DNA of 64,000 nucleotides from Hyphomicrobiales bacterium (GCA_019075905.1 JAGXAM010000007.1:1-64000), one strand, 5' to 3'. Positions 7,847-17,877 are shown, numbered from the stretch's first letter. Translations and numbers: made by a program. The notes: generated by a model not told the origin, from the sequence alone.

Positions 7847-8700
7847 GCGCGCCGGTGACGCCCACGCCCCACGGCGACAACCGCCAGCTTGAACAGCGCG
7901 CCCATGCCATCAGGCGCAACGCCTTGATGATGGGCAAGGTGCAGGGCCAGGGATATATCGCCCAGGCACTTGATATTGCTGACGTTCTGGCGGTTTCTTA
8001 TTTCCACGCCATGAACTGGCGCGCCGATGACCCGCAATGGGAAGGCCGCGACCGGTTTTTCCTGTCGATCGGCCATTACGCCATCGCCCTTTATGCGGCG
8101 CTAATCGAGGCCGGCATTCTCACACCGGCCCATATTGAAACCTATGGCGGCGATGACAGCCATCTGCCGATGTCGGGCATGGCCGCCTATACGCCCGGCA
8201 TGGAAATCACCGGCGGTTCGCTCGGCCAGGGGCTCAGCGTCGCCGTCGGTGCCTGTCTGGGCCTAAAGCGCAAGGGGTCAAAATCCCGGGTCTTCAACCT
8301 CCTGTCGGACGGCGAACTCGGGGAGGGCTCGACCTGGGAAGCGGCCATGAGCGCCGCGCACTGGCAGCTCGATAATCTGGTCGCCATCGTCGACAATAAT
8401 AACCAGCAGGCCGACGGGGCTTCGCGCCAGATGCTGTCGAGCGAACCCTTGCATGAAAAATGGCAGGCTTTCGGCTGGTTTACCCAGCGCGTCAACGGCA
8501 ATGACCTCGCCGAGCTGGTGGCGGCCTTCGATGCCGCCAGGGCGCACCCGGAACCGGTGCCACGCGTCATCATTTGCGATACGAAAATGGGGCGCGGCGT
8601 GTCGTTTCTGGAAGCGCGCGAGCGCAATCATTTCATGCGCGTCGATGCCGATGAATGGGACAAGGCGCTGGCCGATCTCGATGAGGGGGCGCGGCGATGA
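7843..8700 (+). CDS. Transketolase-like N-terminal (TPP-binding) subunit
   Basis: The product is 285 aa from a TTG overlapping the SDR stop; GTG 7855 is an alternative. It shows transketolase N-domain marks: SIGHYAIALYA, the GGSLGQGLS loop, the TPP/Mg2+ motif beginning SDGELGEGSTWEA and ending VDNNN, and HPEPVPRVII. It carries only the pyrophosphate-binding half; the pyrimidine-binding half is the next gene. Such split transketolases move a two-carbon ketol unit and are common in specialised catabolic loci. Housekeeping transketolases are usually one chain. The donor and acceptor are unknown. Confidence 0.88.
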   Translation: MSAPVTPTPHGDNRQLEQRAHAIRRNALMMGKVQGQGYIAQALDIADVLAVSYFHAMNWRADDPQWEGRDRFFLSIGHYAIALYAALIEAGILTPAHIETYGGDDSHLPMSGMAAYTPGMEITGGSLGQGLSVAVGACLGLKRKGSKSRVFNLLSDGELGEGSTWEAAMSAAHWQLDNLVAIVDNNNQQADGASRQMLSSEPLHEKWQAFGWFTQRVNGNDLAELVAAFDAARAHPEPVPRVIICDTKMGRGVSFLEARERNHFMRVDADEWDKALADLDEGARR

Positions 8701-9713
8701 AACACACCAGGCAATTCCCGGCGCCCGATCCCTCGCGCCCGCGCCGCAGCACATCGGCCATGATCGCCTCATTCGTGGCCGAGGGCCAGAAAACCCGCCT
8801 TGCGCCGTTCGGCCACGCGCTGGTGGCACTCGCCCGCGAGCGGCCGGCGATTGTCGGCATGACCGCCGACCTCAGCAAATACACGGATCTTTATGTGTTT
8901 GCGCAGGCCTTTCCGGAACGCTTCTACCAGATGGGCATGGCCGAGCAATTGTTGATGGGCGCGGCGGCAGGCATGGCACGCGAGGGCTTCATTCCCTTTG
9001 CCACCACCTATGCGGTCTTCGCCTCGCGCCGGGCCTATGATTTCATCTGCATGGCCATTGCCGAGGAATCGCTGCCGGTCAAAATCGTCTGCGCCTTGCC
9101 GGGACTGACCACCGGCTATGGCCCGAGCCATCAGGCCACCGATGATCTGGCGATCATGCGCGCCATGCCCAACCTGACGGTGATCGACCCCTGCGATGCG
9201 CTGGAAATCGAGCAGGCCGTCAGCGTCATCGCCGACCACCCCGGCCCGGTTTACATGCGCCTTCTGCGCGGGCAGGTGCCACTGGTGCTCGATGACTATA
9301 ATTACCGCTTCCAGCTCGGCAAGGCCGCCATGCTGCGCGAAGGCAGGGAGGTATTGTTCATTTCCTCTGGCCTGATGACCATGCGGGCGCTGGAAGCAGC
9401 AAAGGCGCTGGAGGCCGACGCCATTGGCTGCGCCGTCCTGCATGTTGCCACCCTGAAACCGCTTGACGAAGCCGCCATTCTTGCCGCCGCCGCCAAGCCC
9501 GGCCGCCTTGTCGTGGTTGCGGAGAACCATTCGGTGATCGGCGGGCTCGGGGAAGCCGTCGCCGCCGCGCTGATGCGCGCCGGCCTTCATCCCGCCTTTC
9601 GCCAGATCGCCCTGCCCGACGCCTTCCTCGATGCCGGGGCCCTGCCAACCTTGCATGATCGCTACGGCATATCGACCGAGGCCATCTGCAGCCAAATCAA
9701 GGGCTGGCTCTAG
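8697..9713 (+). CDS. Transketolase-like C-terminal subunit
   Basis: The product is 338 aa, starting at an ATGA overlap with the N-subunit gene, so equimolar subunits are expected. The pyrimidine-binding domain carries the catalytic glutamate in QMGMAEQ and the phosphate/substrate loop GYGPSHQATDD. The C-terminal transketolase domain begins near 210 (EVLFISSG). The first about 21 residues are a variable extension; ATG 8760 (MIASFVAEG) is another possible start. It completes an active site with the preceding gene. Confidence 0.88.
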   Translation: MKHTRQFPAPDPSRPRRSTSAMIASFVAEGQKTRLAPFGHALVALARERPAIVGMTADLSKYTDLYVFAQAFPERFYQMGMAEQLLMGAAAGMAREGFIPFATTYAVFASRRAYDFICMAIAEESLPVKIVCALPGLTTGYGPSHQATDDLAIMRAMPNLTVIDPCDALEIEQAVSVIADHPGPVYMRLLRGQVPLVLDDYNYRFQLGKAAMLREGREVLFISSGLMTMRALEAAKALEADAIGCAVLHVATLKPLDEAAILAAAAKPGRLVVVAENHSVIGGLGEAVAAALMRAGLHPAFRQIALPDAFLDAGALPTLHDRYGISTEAICSQIKGWL

Positions 9714-9740
9714 AATGACGCCGCGCCGCAAACATCAGCT

Positions 9741-9782
9741 TGCAGATGGCACGAATGGCGTATACCCTTCGTATCATCTGCA
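9741..9782. promoter_or_regulatory. 42-bp imperfect palindrome before the ABC transporter genes
   Basis: Sixteen of 21 symmetric positions pair. The outer arms are TGCAGATG (9741-9748) and CATCTGCA (9775-9782), the inner arms ACGAA (9751-9755) and TTCGT (9768-9772). It lies in the 125-bp gap between the transketolase C gene and the transporter ATPase gene. It could be an operator, or an RNA hairpin that separates enzyme and transporter expression. No U-run follows, so a simple terminator is less likely. Confidence 0.6.
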
Positions 9783-9838
9783 GTGGCACAAATGTGCTCA
9801 TGTAAAAACAAGACAAAACCGCAGAGGGGACATTTGCC

Positions 9839-10912
<1,074 letters not shown>

Positions 10913-10959
10913 GCGTGACTTTGCCACTTGTGTCCAGGATGACCAGAATAATCGTCAAT

Positions 10960-10975
10960 GCCGGAAAAATCCGGC
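10960..10975 (+). promoter_or_regulatory. Small hairpin just before the binding-protein ribosome site
   Basis: A perfect stem GCCGGA / TCCGGC with an AAAA loop ends three bases before the AAGGGAG ribosome site of the binding-protein gene. Hairpins at this place often guard or tune the abundant binding-protein mRNA. No U-run is present, so it is not a terminator. Confidence 0.5.
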
Positions 10976-10995
10976 GCCAAAGGGAGTGAAGCAAC

Positions 10996-12321
10996 ATGTT
11001 TAATCTCTCACGCCGTTCGCTGATCAAGAACGCCGGACTGACGGCCCTTGCCGGCTCCGCCAGCCTTGAGGGCTTTGCCCGGGCCTGGGCGCAGACCACC
11101 AGCTGGAAGCCGGAACCGGGTGCCAGCCTGCAATTGATGCGCTGGAAAGAATTCATCGATGCCGAAGGCAAGTCCTTCGATGCCATCGTCGCGGCCTTCA
11201 CCAAGGCCACCAATGTCAAGGTGCAAGTCACCCGCGAGGGGCTGGACGACGTGCAGCCCAAGGCCTCGGTCGCCGCAGCCACCGGCCAGGGCCCTGATAT
11301 CGTCTGGGGTTCCTATTCGCTGCCGCAATTGTTCCCCACCAAATGCGTGGATATGACCGACCTTGCCGACTATCTCGGCAAGAAATATGGCGGCTGGACA
11401 CCGGGGCCGGCGGCCTATGTCACGTCCAAGGGCAAATGGCTTGGCCTGCCGATCGCGACCAACGGCAATTACATCAATTACCGCACCTCGGCGATCAACA
11501 AGGCCGGTTTCAAGGAAGTGCCGCAGGATTTCGACGGCTTCCTCGCGCTTTGCCAGGCGATGAAGAAGAACAACACCCCGGCCGGCTTCGCGCTCGGCCA
11601 TGCCACGGGCGACGGCAATTGCTTCGTCTACTGGATGCTGTGGGGCTATGGCGCGCATCTGGTGGATGACAAGGGCAAGGTCGTTATCAATTCACCGGAG
11701 ACCGCCAAGGCGCTGGAATATGCCAAAAAGCTCTATCCGACCTTCATCAGCGGCACGCCGTCATGGAATGACGGCTCCAACAACAAGGCGTTTCTGGCAG
11801 GCGATCTTTATCTGACCGGCAATGGCATTTCCATCTATGTCGCGGCCAAGACCGCCGGCGAGAAGGGCGATGCCAAGATGAAAGCCATGGCCGAGGACAT
11901 CAACCACGCCTATTGGCCGACCGGCCCGGTGAAAAAGATCGCCGAATTGCAGTCGATCTATCCGATGATGGCGTTCAATTACACCAAATACCCCAATGCC
12001 TGCAAAGCTTTCATGGATTTCATGATGGAGGCCAAGCAGTACAATCAATGGCTGATTGATTCGCAAGGCTATCTGACCGAAACGCTCAAGGCCTATGACA
12101 AGAACCCGGTCTGGACGATGGATCCCAAGGCTGCGGTGTTCCGCGATGCTTCCAACCGTTGCGGTGTGCTCGATGGCATGAATGTCAACCCGCAGAAGGC
12201 GGCAGAATCGATTGCCGATTTCGTGGTGCTCGACATGTTTGCCCGCTACTGCACTGGGCAGGATACGCTCAAGGGCAGCATTGCCAATGCCGAGCGTCAG
12301 GCCAAAAGGTTGTTCGGCTAG
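10996..12321 (+). CDS. ABC importer substrate-binding protein, Tat-exported
   Basis: The product is 441 aa. The leader has a twin-arginine motif (SRRSLIKNAG), a hydrophobic stretch and an AWAQ cleavage area near residue 33. The mature part is a type 1 extracellular solute-binding protein of the sugar (CUT1) group, with VQVTREGLDDVQPKAS and TGQGPDIVWGS. Tat export suggests folding, perhaps with tight ligand, before secretion. AAGGGAG stands nine bases before the ATG. It delivers substrate to the two permeases downstream; the substrate cannot be read from sequence. Confidence 0.9.
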   Translation: MFNLSRRSLIKNAGLTALAGSASLEGFARAWAQTTSWKPEPGASLQLMRWKEFIDAEGKSFDAIVAAFTKATNVKVQVTREGLDDVQPKASVAAATGQGPDIVWGSYSLPQLFPTKCVDMTDLADYLGKKYGGWTPGPAAYVTSKGKWLGLPIATNGNYINYRTSAINKAGFKEVPQDFDGFLALCQAMKKNNTPAGFALGHATGDGNCFVYWMLWGYGAHLVDDKGKVVINSPETAKALEYAKKLYPTFISGTPSWNDGSNNKAFLAGDLYLTGNGISIYVAAKTAGEKGDAKMKAMAEDINHAYWPTGPVKKIAELQSIYPMMAFNYTKYPNACKAFMDFMMEAKQYNQWLIDSQGYLTETLKAYDKNPVWTMDPKAAVFRDASNRCGVLDGMNVNPQKAAESIADFVVLDMFARYCTGQDTLKGSIANAERQAKRLFG

Positions 12322-12435
12322 AGCGGCACCCCCAATGGCACGTCGGAAAGGTGCGAAAATGCCAGGGCGACCGGGGGGACCAGACGCCGGCATTGCAGAA
12401 CCTGCACATGCAGGTGATCGCCTGATCTGACACGA

Positions 12436-12468
12436 CCCCATGCGGTGCAGCGCCAGCGCCGCATGGGG
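12436..12468 (+). promoter_or_regulatory. Strong hairpin between binding-protein and permease genes
   Basis: A ten-base perfect stem, CCCCATGCGG (12436-12445) and CCGCATGGGG (12459-12468), has a 13-base GC-rich loop and is followed by CCCTTCTTGATTT. A hairpin at this place typically holds back RNA decay or attenuates reading, so that the binding protein outnumbers the permeases. It also argues against the longer permease frame beginning at 12445 inside the stem. Confidence 0.6.
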
Positions 12469-12504
12469 CCCTTCTTGATTTCGAGCTCGTTCGCGGGGCT
12501 GCAC

Positions 12505-13461
12505 ATGATCGTACTTGACCAACACCCGCCCAAACCGCTGCGCCCGATGGCGGCACCCGGCGCCGTGGCACGGCTGGTAGCGCACCGCGATTGGCTGGGC
12601 TTTTGGTTCATGCTGCCCGCTGGACTGATCCTGGTGGCCCTGCTGGTCTATCCCCTGGGCCTCGGCGTCTGGCTGTCCTTCACCAATGCCACCATTGGCA
12701 ATGCCGGCAGATTCATCGGGCTTGGCAATTACACCTGGATTTTTGGCGACGAGACGTTCCTGCATTCGATCGTCTTCACGCTGGCCTATACGCTGATCGC
12801 CTCGTCCATCAAATTTGCCGTCGGGCTTTACCTTGCGCTGCTGCTGAACAAGCGCCTGCCGTTCAAGGCCCTCATCCGCTCGATCATCCTCATTCCCTTT
12901 GTCGTGCCGACGGTGCTTTCCGCCATCGCCTTCTGGTGGATTTTCGATGCGCAATTCTCGATTATTTCGTGGTCGCTGACCCGGCTCGGGCTGATCCATC
13001 ACAATATTGATTTTCTTGGCAATCCACTGCTGGCGCGCGCCTGCGTGATCTTCGCCAATATCTGGCGCGGCGTGCCCTTCGTCGCCATCACCCTGCTGGC
13101 CGGCCTGCAAACAGTATCGCCATCGCTTTATGAGGCCGCCACTATTGACGGCGCGACGTCATGGCAGAATTTCCGCTTCATCACCTACCCGCTGCTCACG
13201 CCGATCATTGCCGTGGTCATGACCTTCTCGGTGCTGTTCACCTTCACCGATTTCCAGCTCATCTGGGTCATGACCCGCGGCGGGCCGGTGAATGCCACGC
13301 ATCTGATGGCGACCCTGTCGTTTCAGCGCGCCATTGTTGGCGGCAGCCTTGGTGAGGGCGCAGCCATTTCAAGCTCGATGATTCCGTTCCTGCTGGCGGC
13401 CATCCTGATATCCTGGTTCGGCTTGCAGCGGCGCAAATGGCAACAAGGGAGCGGGGCATGA
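12505..13461 (+). CDS. ABC sugar importer permease 1 (UgpA/MalF type)
   Basis: The product is 318 aa from ATG 12505; GTG 12445 lies in the hairpin and is rejected. There are six hydrophobic segments, the first at FWFMLPAGLILVALLVY. The EAA coupling loop is at YEAATIDGATSWQNF, which docks on the ATPase. It forms the channel with the next gene product. It overlaps the next start by ATGA, so the pair is translated together. Confidence 0.9.
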   Translation: MIVLDQHPPKPLRPMAAPGAVARLVAHRDWLGFWFMLPAGLILVALLVYPLGLGVWLSFTNATIGNAGRFIGLGNYTWIFGDETFLHSIVFTLAYTLIASSIKFAVGLYLALLLNKRLPFKALIRSIILIPFVVPTVLSAIAFWWIFDAQFSIISWSLTRLGLIHHNIDFLGNPLLARACVIFANIWRGVPFVAITLLAGLQTVSPSLYEAATIDGATSWQNFRFITYPLLTPIIAVVMTFSVLFTFTDFQLIWVMTRGGPVNATHLMATLSFQRAIVGGSLGEGAAISSSMIPFLLAAILISWFGLQRRKWQQGSGA

Positions 13462-14342
13462 ACCAGCCGATCCAGACCGCCGATGCCAGCGAGGGCATGA
13501 GCTACCTCGACACATTGCCGCGCCGCGTCGTCACCGTATTCCTGCCGCTGGCGCTGATCATGATCGTGCTGCTGTTTCCGTTTTACTGGATGGTGCTTAC
13601 CGCCATCAAGCCGGACAACCAGCTGCTCGACATGAACCACTATAACCCGTTTTTCGTGGTGGGGCCGACGCTCTCGCACATCGACCAGCTTTTGTTCCAG
13701 AGCCATTATCCGCGCTGGATGTGGAACACGTTTTTTGTGGCTTTTTCCGCCACCGGCCTTTCGATGTTCGCCAGCGTGCTCGCCGCCTATGCCATTGTCC
13801 GCCTGCGGTTTCGCGGCGCCGACTGGGTTGGCGGCGCGATTTTCCTCGCCTATCTGGTGCCGCCGTCGATTCTGTTCATCCCGCTGGCATCGGTGGTGGT
13901 GCGCTTTGGCCTGTTCAATTCGCCGCTGGCGCTGATCCTCACCTATCCGACCTTCCTGATCCCGTTTTCGACCTGGCTTTTGATGGGCTATTTCAAGACC
14001 ATCCCCTTCGAGCTTGAGGAATGTGCGCTGATGGACGGGGCATCGCGCTGGCAAATCCTCACCGGCGTGATCCTGCCGCTCGCCGTGCCTGGCCTCATTT
14101 CAGCAGGCATTTTCTCGCTCACCCTGTGCTGGAATGAATTCATCTATGCGCTGACCTTCATCTCCTCCGACGACAACAAGACCGCCCCAGTGGCGCTGGT
14201 TAATGCCTTTGTCGATGGCGATGTCTACCATTGGGGCACGCTAATGGCCGGCGCGCTTTGTGGCTCGTTGCCTTTGGTGATCCTCTATTCCTTCTTTGTG
14301 GAATATTATGTTTCTGCCATGACCGGCGCGGTGAAGGAATAG
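13458..14342 (+). CDS. ABC sugar importer permease 2 (UgpE/MalG type)
   Basis: The product is 294 aa from ATG 13458, which overlaps the previous stop and follows AAGGGAGCGGGGC; an ATG at 13437 is less likely. Six membrane segments are predicted. The EAA loop reads EECALMDGASRWQIL, followed by LPLAVPGLISAGIFSLTLCWNEF, the classic CUT1 second-permease region. It is the last gene of the transporter block. A 231-bp gap with no gene separates it from the dehydrogenase. Confidence 0.9.
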   Translation: MNQPIQTADASEGMSYLDTLPRRVVTVFLPLALIMIVLLFPFYWMVLTAIKPDNQLLDMNHYNPFFVVGPTLSHIDQLLFQSHYPRWMWNTFFVAFSATGLSMFASVLAAYAIVRLRFRGADWVGGAIFLAYLVPPSILFIPLASVVVRFGLFNSPLALILTYPTFLIPFSTWLLMGYFKTIPFELEECALMDGASRWQILTGVILPLAVPGLISAGIFSLTLCWNEFIYALTFISSDDNKTAPVALVNAFVDGDVYHWGTLMAGALCGSLPLVILYSFFVEYYVSAMTGAVKE

Positions 14343-14573
14343 GATCAAATTCAGCGCGCCCCGCCAGCCAGAATGCCTGCCTCAAGCGCCAGGGCGACCC
14401 GCGCCCGCGCAACCTGCACCACGTGACGTCGCGGGCTCATCGCACATGACGATTGTCTTTTGCCCAAGCAGGATTCTAGATTGTCAAACCACAGCACACG
14501 CATGGCGGCCGACAATCCGTCGCGCCGGGCCGGCACCAAGCCGGCCTGCCAAGACTCCGGGAGACAAGCGATC

Positions 14574-15527
14574 ATGGTGGAAGTTCTGGTGTTCGACGAC
14601 GACGCCGATTTTTATGTGACGGAAGCCGGCAAGACCCTGCCTGCCATCCGGCTTGTTGCCGCGACTGACGAGGCGAGCGCGCTGGCACAGGGCAAAAATG
14701 CGGAAATTCTCGTGGCCATGGCTCACAAGGTCACCCCGCAGCTCGTTGCCGCCATGCCGCATCTGCGCTTCATCCAGGCTCTCACCACCGGCACCGATCA
14801 TCTCGCCACCCTGACCTTGCCGCCCGGCATCGCCATCGCCTCGATGCGCGGCATGCACGGCCCGCAAATGGCGGAAGTAGCGTTTCTCTATATGCTGGCG
14901 CTGTCCCGCAACGCGGTGAAAATGCACGATAACCAGCGGCAGGCGACATGGCAGCGCTGGCCGCAGCCGCTTCTGCTCGATAAAACCATGGTCATTATCG
15001 GCGTCGGGGCGATCAGCGAGGCGCTGGCCCACCGCGCCAGGGCTTTCGGCATGCGGGTCGTGGGGGTCAGCGATTCCCGCAGCACGGCTGCAGATTTCGA
15101 TGAAATCCTCCCTCGCCGCGATTTGATTGCCGCCGCCGGCCGCGCCGACTTTCTCGTCGTGCTCGCGCCGCTGACACCCGCCACGCGCGGCATGATCGAC
15201 GCCCCGGTCTTTGCTGCCATGAAACCGCGCGCCATTTTCATCAATCTGGCACGCGGGCCGGTAGTCAATGAGGCGGCACTGATCGAGGCCTTGCGCGCGG
15301 GCCGCATCGGCGGTGCCGGGCTCGATGTTTTCGACACCGAGCCCTTGCCGCCAGACAGCCCGCTATGGGCCCTGCCCAACACCCTCGTTACCCCGCATAT
15401 CGGCGGCATGAGCGATATTTACGCCCGCCAGGCCCTGCCGATCCTGATCGACAACCTGCACCTGTGGCAGACCGGGGGCGCCAGCGCCCTGCGCAACCTC
15501 GTTGAACTCACCGGAGCCGCATCATGA
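14574..15527 (+). CDS. D-2-hydroxyacid dehydrogenase family protein
   Basis: The product is 317 aa from ATG 14574, with GGGAG upstream; a frame from 14460 adds an Arg/Ser-rich stretch with no family match. The NAD-binding domain shows VIIGVGAISEALAHRARAFGMRVVGV (a GxGxxxxA variant), ILPRRDLIAAAGRADF and NLARGPVVNEAALIEAL, with the catalytic arginine in that stretch. The later catalytic histidine is in VTPHIGGMSD. It would reduce or oxidise a 2-keto/2-hydroxy acid formed in the pathway. Its stop overlaps the start of the M24 gene. Confidence 0.85.
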   Translation: MVEVLVFDDDADFYVTEAGKTLPAIRLVAATDEASALAQGKNAEILVAMAHKVTPQLVAAMPHLRFIQALTTGTDHLATLTLPPGIAIASMRGMHGPQMAEVAFLYMLALSRNAVKMHDNQRQATWQRWPQPLLLDKTMVIIGVGAISEALAHRARAFGMRVVGVSDSRSTAADFDEILPRRDLIAAAGRADFLVVLAPLTPATRGMIDAPVFAAMKPRAIFINLARGPVVNEAALIEALRAGRIGGAGLDVFDTEPLPPDSPLWALPNTLVTPHIGGMSDIYARQALPILIDNLHLWQTGGASALRNLVELTGAAS

Positions 15528-16720
15528 CCCGCCCCAGCGACCGCATCGAATTTCGCATCAGCGACGCCGAACTCGCGCGGCGCTGGCAGGCCGTGCGCCG
15601 GGTGATGGCGGAGCGCCAGCTCGACGTCATCATCATGCAAAGCCAGAACGACTGGCTCGGCGGCTATGTCAAATGGTTCACAGACCTTCCCGCGACGAAT
15701 GGCTATCCGGTAAGCGTCGCCTTTTACGCCTCCGGTGCCATGAGCGTGGTTGATATGGGGCCGCTGGGCGGGCGCCGGGTCTTTGAAGAGCCCGATGACC
15801 TGCGACGCGGCGTCAAGCTGCTGCTGACGACCCCGGCTTTCACCTCGATCAATGCCACCAGCGCCTGGCATGCCGAAGCGCTGCTCGGCGACCTTGAACA
15901 TCACGGCGTGCGCCGGCTTGGGCTGCTTGGGACGGGCAGCCTGCCGCACGGCTTTGTCGCGACGCTGCAACAGGGCCTGCCCAACGCCGCCTTTGAAGAA
16001 GCCTGCGACTGGCTGGATGAAATCAAGGCCATCAAAAGCCCCGAAGAACAGGGATGGATCCGCCGCGTCGCCGGCCTGCAGGATCAGGCCTTTGCCGCCG
16101 TCCTCAACGGCATCAGGCCGGGCCTGCGTGATTGTGACATTGCCGCGCTGGCATGGAACGAGGGCCAGCGTCTCGGCAGCGAGCAGGGCATCACGCTGGC
16201 GAGTTCCGCCGTTCTCGGCCAGCGCGCCTCATTCCTCGGGCGTTGGCAGCAGGGCCGGCGCATCGACAAGGGGGATCATTTCTCGATCCTGATCGAGGTC
16301 AACGGCCCCTGCGGCTATTATTGCGAACTGGCGCGCACCATTGTGCTCGGCCGAGCCAATACGGAGGTTCTGGAAGGCTTTGCCGCCATGAAACAGGCGC
16401 AGGCGCATACGCTGTCCTTGCTCAAGCCCGGCGTTCTCGCCGCCGATGTCGCTGCCGCGCATGACGCCTGGATGATCGCGCATGGCTTGCCGCCCGAGCG
16501 GCGGCTTTACGCGCATGGTCAGGGCGCCGACATGGTCGAACGCCCGCTGATCCGCGCCGAGGAGACCATGCGCCTGCAGGCCGGCATGAATCTCGCCGTG
16601 CATCCGGGCTATGAAAATGAGCGCCTGTTTGCGGTGGTTTGCGATAATTACCTGCTTGAACCGTCAGGCGCTTCGCCCTGTCTGCACCAGACGCCGGGCC
16701 AGATCTTCGAGCTGGATTAG
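15524..16720 (+). CDS. M24 (creatinase/aminopeptidase P fold) protein with altered metal ligands
   Basis: The product is 398 aa. The N-terminal creatinase domain (about 1-150) precedes a pita-bread fold domain with ILIEVNGPCGYYCELARTI, YAHGQGADMVERP and GMNLAVHPGYEN. In M24 peptidases the two metals are held by Asp, Asp, His, Glu, Glu. Here the first two aligned places read Glu (IEVN, CELART), and the usual EP glutamate reads HP. It is thus unlikely to be a plain Xaa-Pro peptidase. Creatinase-like hydrolases or lyases of this fold act on small molecules, which fits the catabolic operon. ATG overlaps the dehydrogenase stop. Confidence 0.8.
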   Translation: MTRPSDRIEFRISDAELARRWQAVRRVMAERQLDVIIMQSQNDWLGGYVKWFTDLPATNGYPVSVAFYASGAMSVVDMGPLGGRRVFEEPDDLRRGVKLLLTTPAFTSINATSAWHAEALLGDLEHHGVRRLGLLGTGSLPHGFVATLQQGLPNAAFEEACDWLDEIKAIKSPEEQGWIRRVAGLQDQAFAAVLNGIRPGLRDCDIAALAWNEGQRLGSEQGITLASSAVLGQRASFLGRWQQGRRIDKGDHFSILIEVNGPCGYYCELARTIVLGRANTEVLEGFAAMKQAQAHTLSLLKPGVLAADVAAAHDAWMIAHGLPPERRLYAHGQGADMVERPLIRAEETMRLQAGMNLAVHPGYENERLFAVVCDNYLLEPSGASPCLHQTPGQIFELD

Positions 16721-16895
16721 CACGGCGCAAAACGATGGGCACGGCTGCGGGATTTCCGGGGCGCACACAGATGTGCCGCGACCGCGGCAGCTAGGGATAA
16801 CGTCTTGACAAAAGATAGATAATTCATTTCACTCCTTAGGCTGGGCTGCCTGTTTTCGATCGCCTTTCTGTTTTGGCGTGTCGAAGGAGCCGATC

Positions 16896-17846
16896 ATGAT
16901 TCCCGCACAAGGAGATTTCGACCGCGACATCATCGTGCTCGATGACGTCGATCTGTCCGCAGACATCCCCGCTGCCACGGCAACGACGCGTGAATTCGCG
17001 CCGGAATTTGCGGACAGCGCCGATTTGACACCTATGGACAATGTGAGCGGTCTGGCCGGACTTTATCGCGCCAGGCTCCGCGAAACGACGCCGCGCATTT
17101 TCGCGCTCGCCGAAGTCGTTTCGCGCCGCCTCGCCAACCGGGACATGGCCGTCATTGTGCCGTCGCTTGGTGTCGCGCATTACGCTCTTGGCGAGCAACG
17201 CTTCGTTCTTTTCGCATTGAGCCATCTTCTGGGCTCGCCCACGGCGACCGAGCCACGCACGCGGCGGGTCTTGTGGGACGTCAAGCCAAGGCGTGACCTC
17301 AACGTCGCCTTCGCCACTTATTCCGAACACGCCAACGAGGCCGAGCTGCATACTGACAATACGTTCAGCGCGCATCCCGAGGCGTCGTTCTTTCTCTATG
17401 TGGTTCAGGAAGCGCAATGTGGCGGTGGCCTCAGCTATTTTTCCAATGGCATGCGCATCCGCGACCATCTCGCCCGCACCGCATCCGGCCGGGCTGCCAT
17501 CGACTTGCTGGGCAGGACGCCGGTCTCGTTTCGCGTGCCCTCGACCCTGAGCCAGAACCCGGCCGTTCCCGAATATATCAGCGCCACGATTTTTGCCGAG
17601 CGACCGGAAATCCGCTTCCGCCAGGACGTCATCCTGAGCGGCCTCAAGGCCCGCCCGGGGCCTGATAGCGCCGATGTGGAAGTTGCGGTCAATCGCGTCG
17701 CCGACGCTGCACAGTCGGTGAGGACGAGCGAGCTGAAATTGCCGACGGGCGGTATCGCCTTTGTCGACAACCACAACGCCTTGCATGGACGTTCAGGTTT
17801 CGAGGACAAGGGCCGCCATCTCATTCGCGTTCGCATGAGCCCCTAG
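16896..17846 (+). CDS. TauD/TfdA-type Fe(II)/2-oxoglutarate oxygenase
   Basis: The product is 316 aa from ATG 16896, with AAGGAG six bases ahead; a GTG at 16878 is less likely. The iron facial triad is visible: H-x-D in ELHTDNTFSAHPE and the distal His in DNHNALHGR, followed by RHLIRVRM, where arginine binds 2-oxoglutarate. It resembles the taurine/clavaminate-synthase-like group, which hydroxylates amino acids and other small molecules. It stands alone between two unrelated units, with its own 175-bp upstream gap. The substrate is unknown. Confidence 0.75.
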   Translation: MIPAQGDFDRDIIVLDDVDLSADIPAATATTREFAPEFADSADLTPMDNVSGLAGLYRARLRETTPRIFALAEVVSRRLANRDMAVIVPSLGVAHYALGEQRFVLFALSHLLGSPTATEPRTRRVLWDVKPRRDLNVAFATYSEHANEAELHTDNTFSAHPEASFFLYVVQEAQCGGGLSYFSNGMRIRDHLARTASGRAAIDLLGRTPVSFRVPSTLSQNPAVPEYISATIFAERPEIRFRQDVILSGLKARPGPDSADVEVAVNRVADAAQSVRTSELKLPTGGIAFVDNHNALHGRSGFEDKGRHLIRVRMSP

Positions 17847-17877
17847 AGCGGGCGCCGAACCAGAGCCTCGCTTGCGC

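Noticed and set aside
12445-12504. N-terminal extension of permease 1 from GTG 12445
   Set aside because: This start lies inside a ten-bp hairpin stem without ribosome site, and the added residues do not fit the family.
14343-14573. Repeat between the gaps at 12350-12420 and 14380-14440 (shared GCCAGGGCGACC and AACCTGCAC)
   Set aside because: The shared blocks are short and spaced differently; not enough to call a repeat family.
16805-16833. Sigma70 promoter before the TauD-like gene
   Set aside because: TTGACA at 16805-16810 is perfect, but nothing at a 16-18 base spacing resembles a -10 box.
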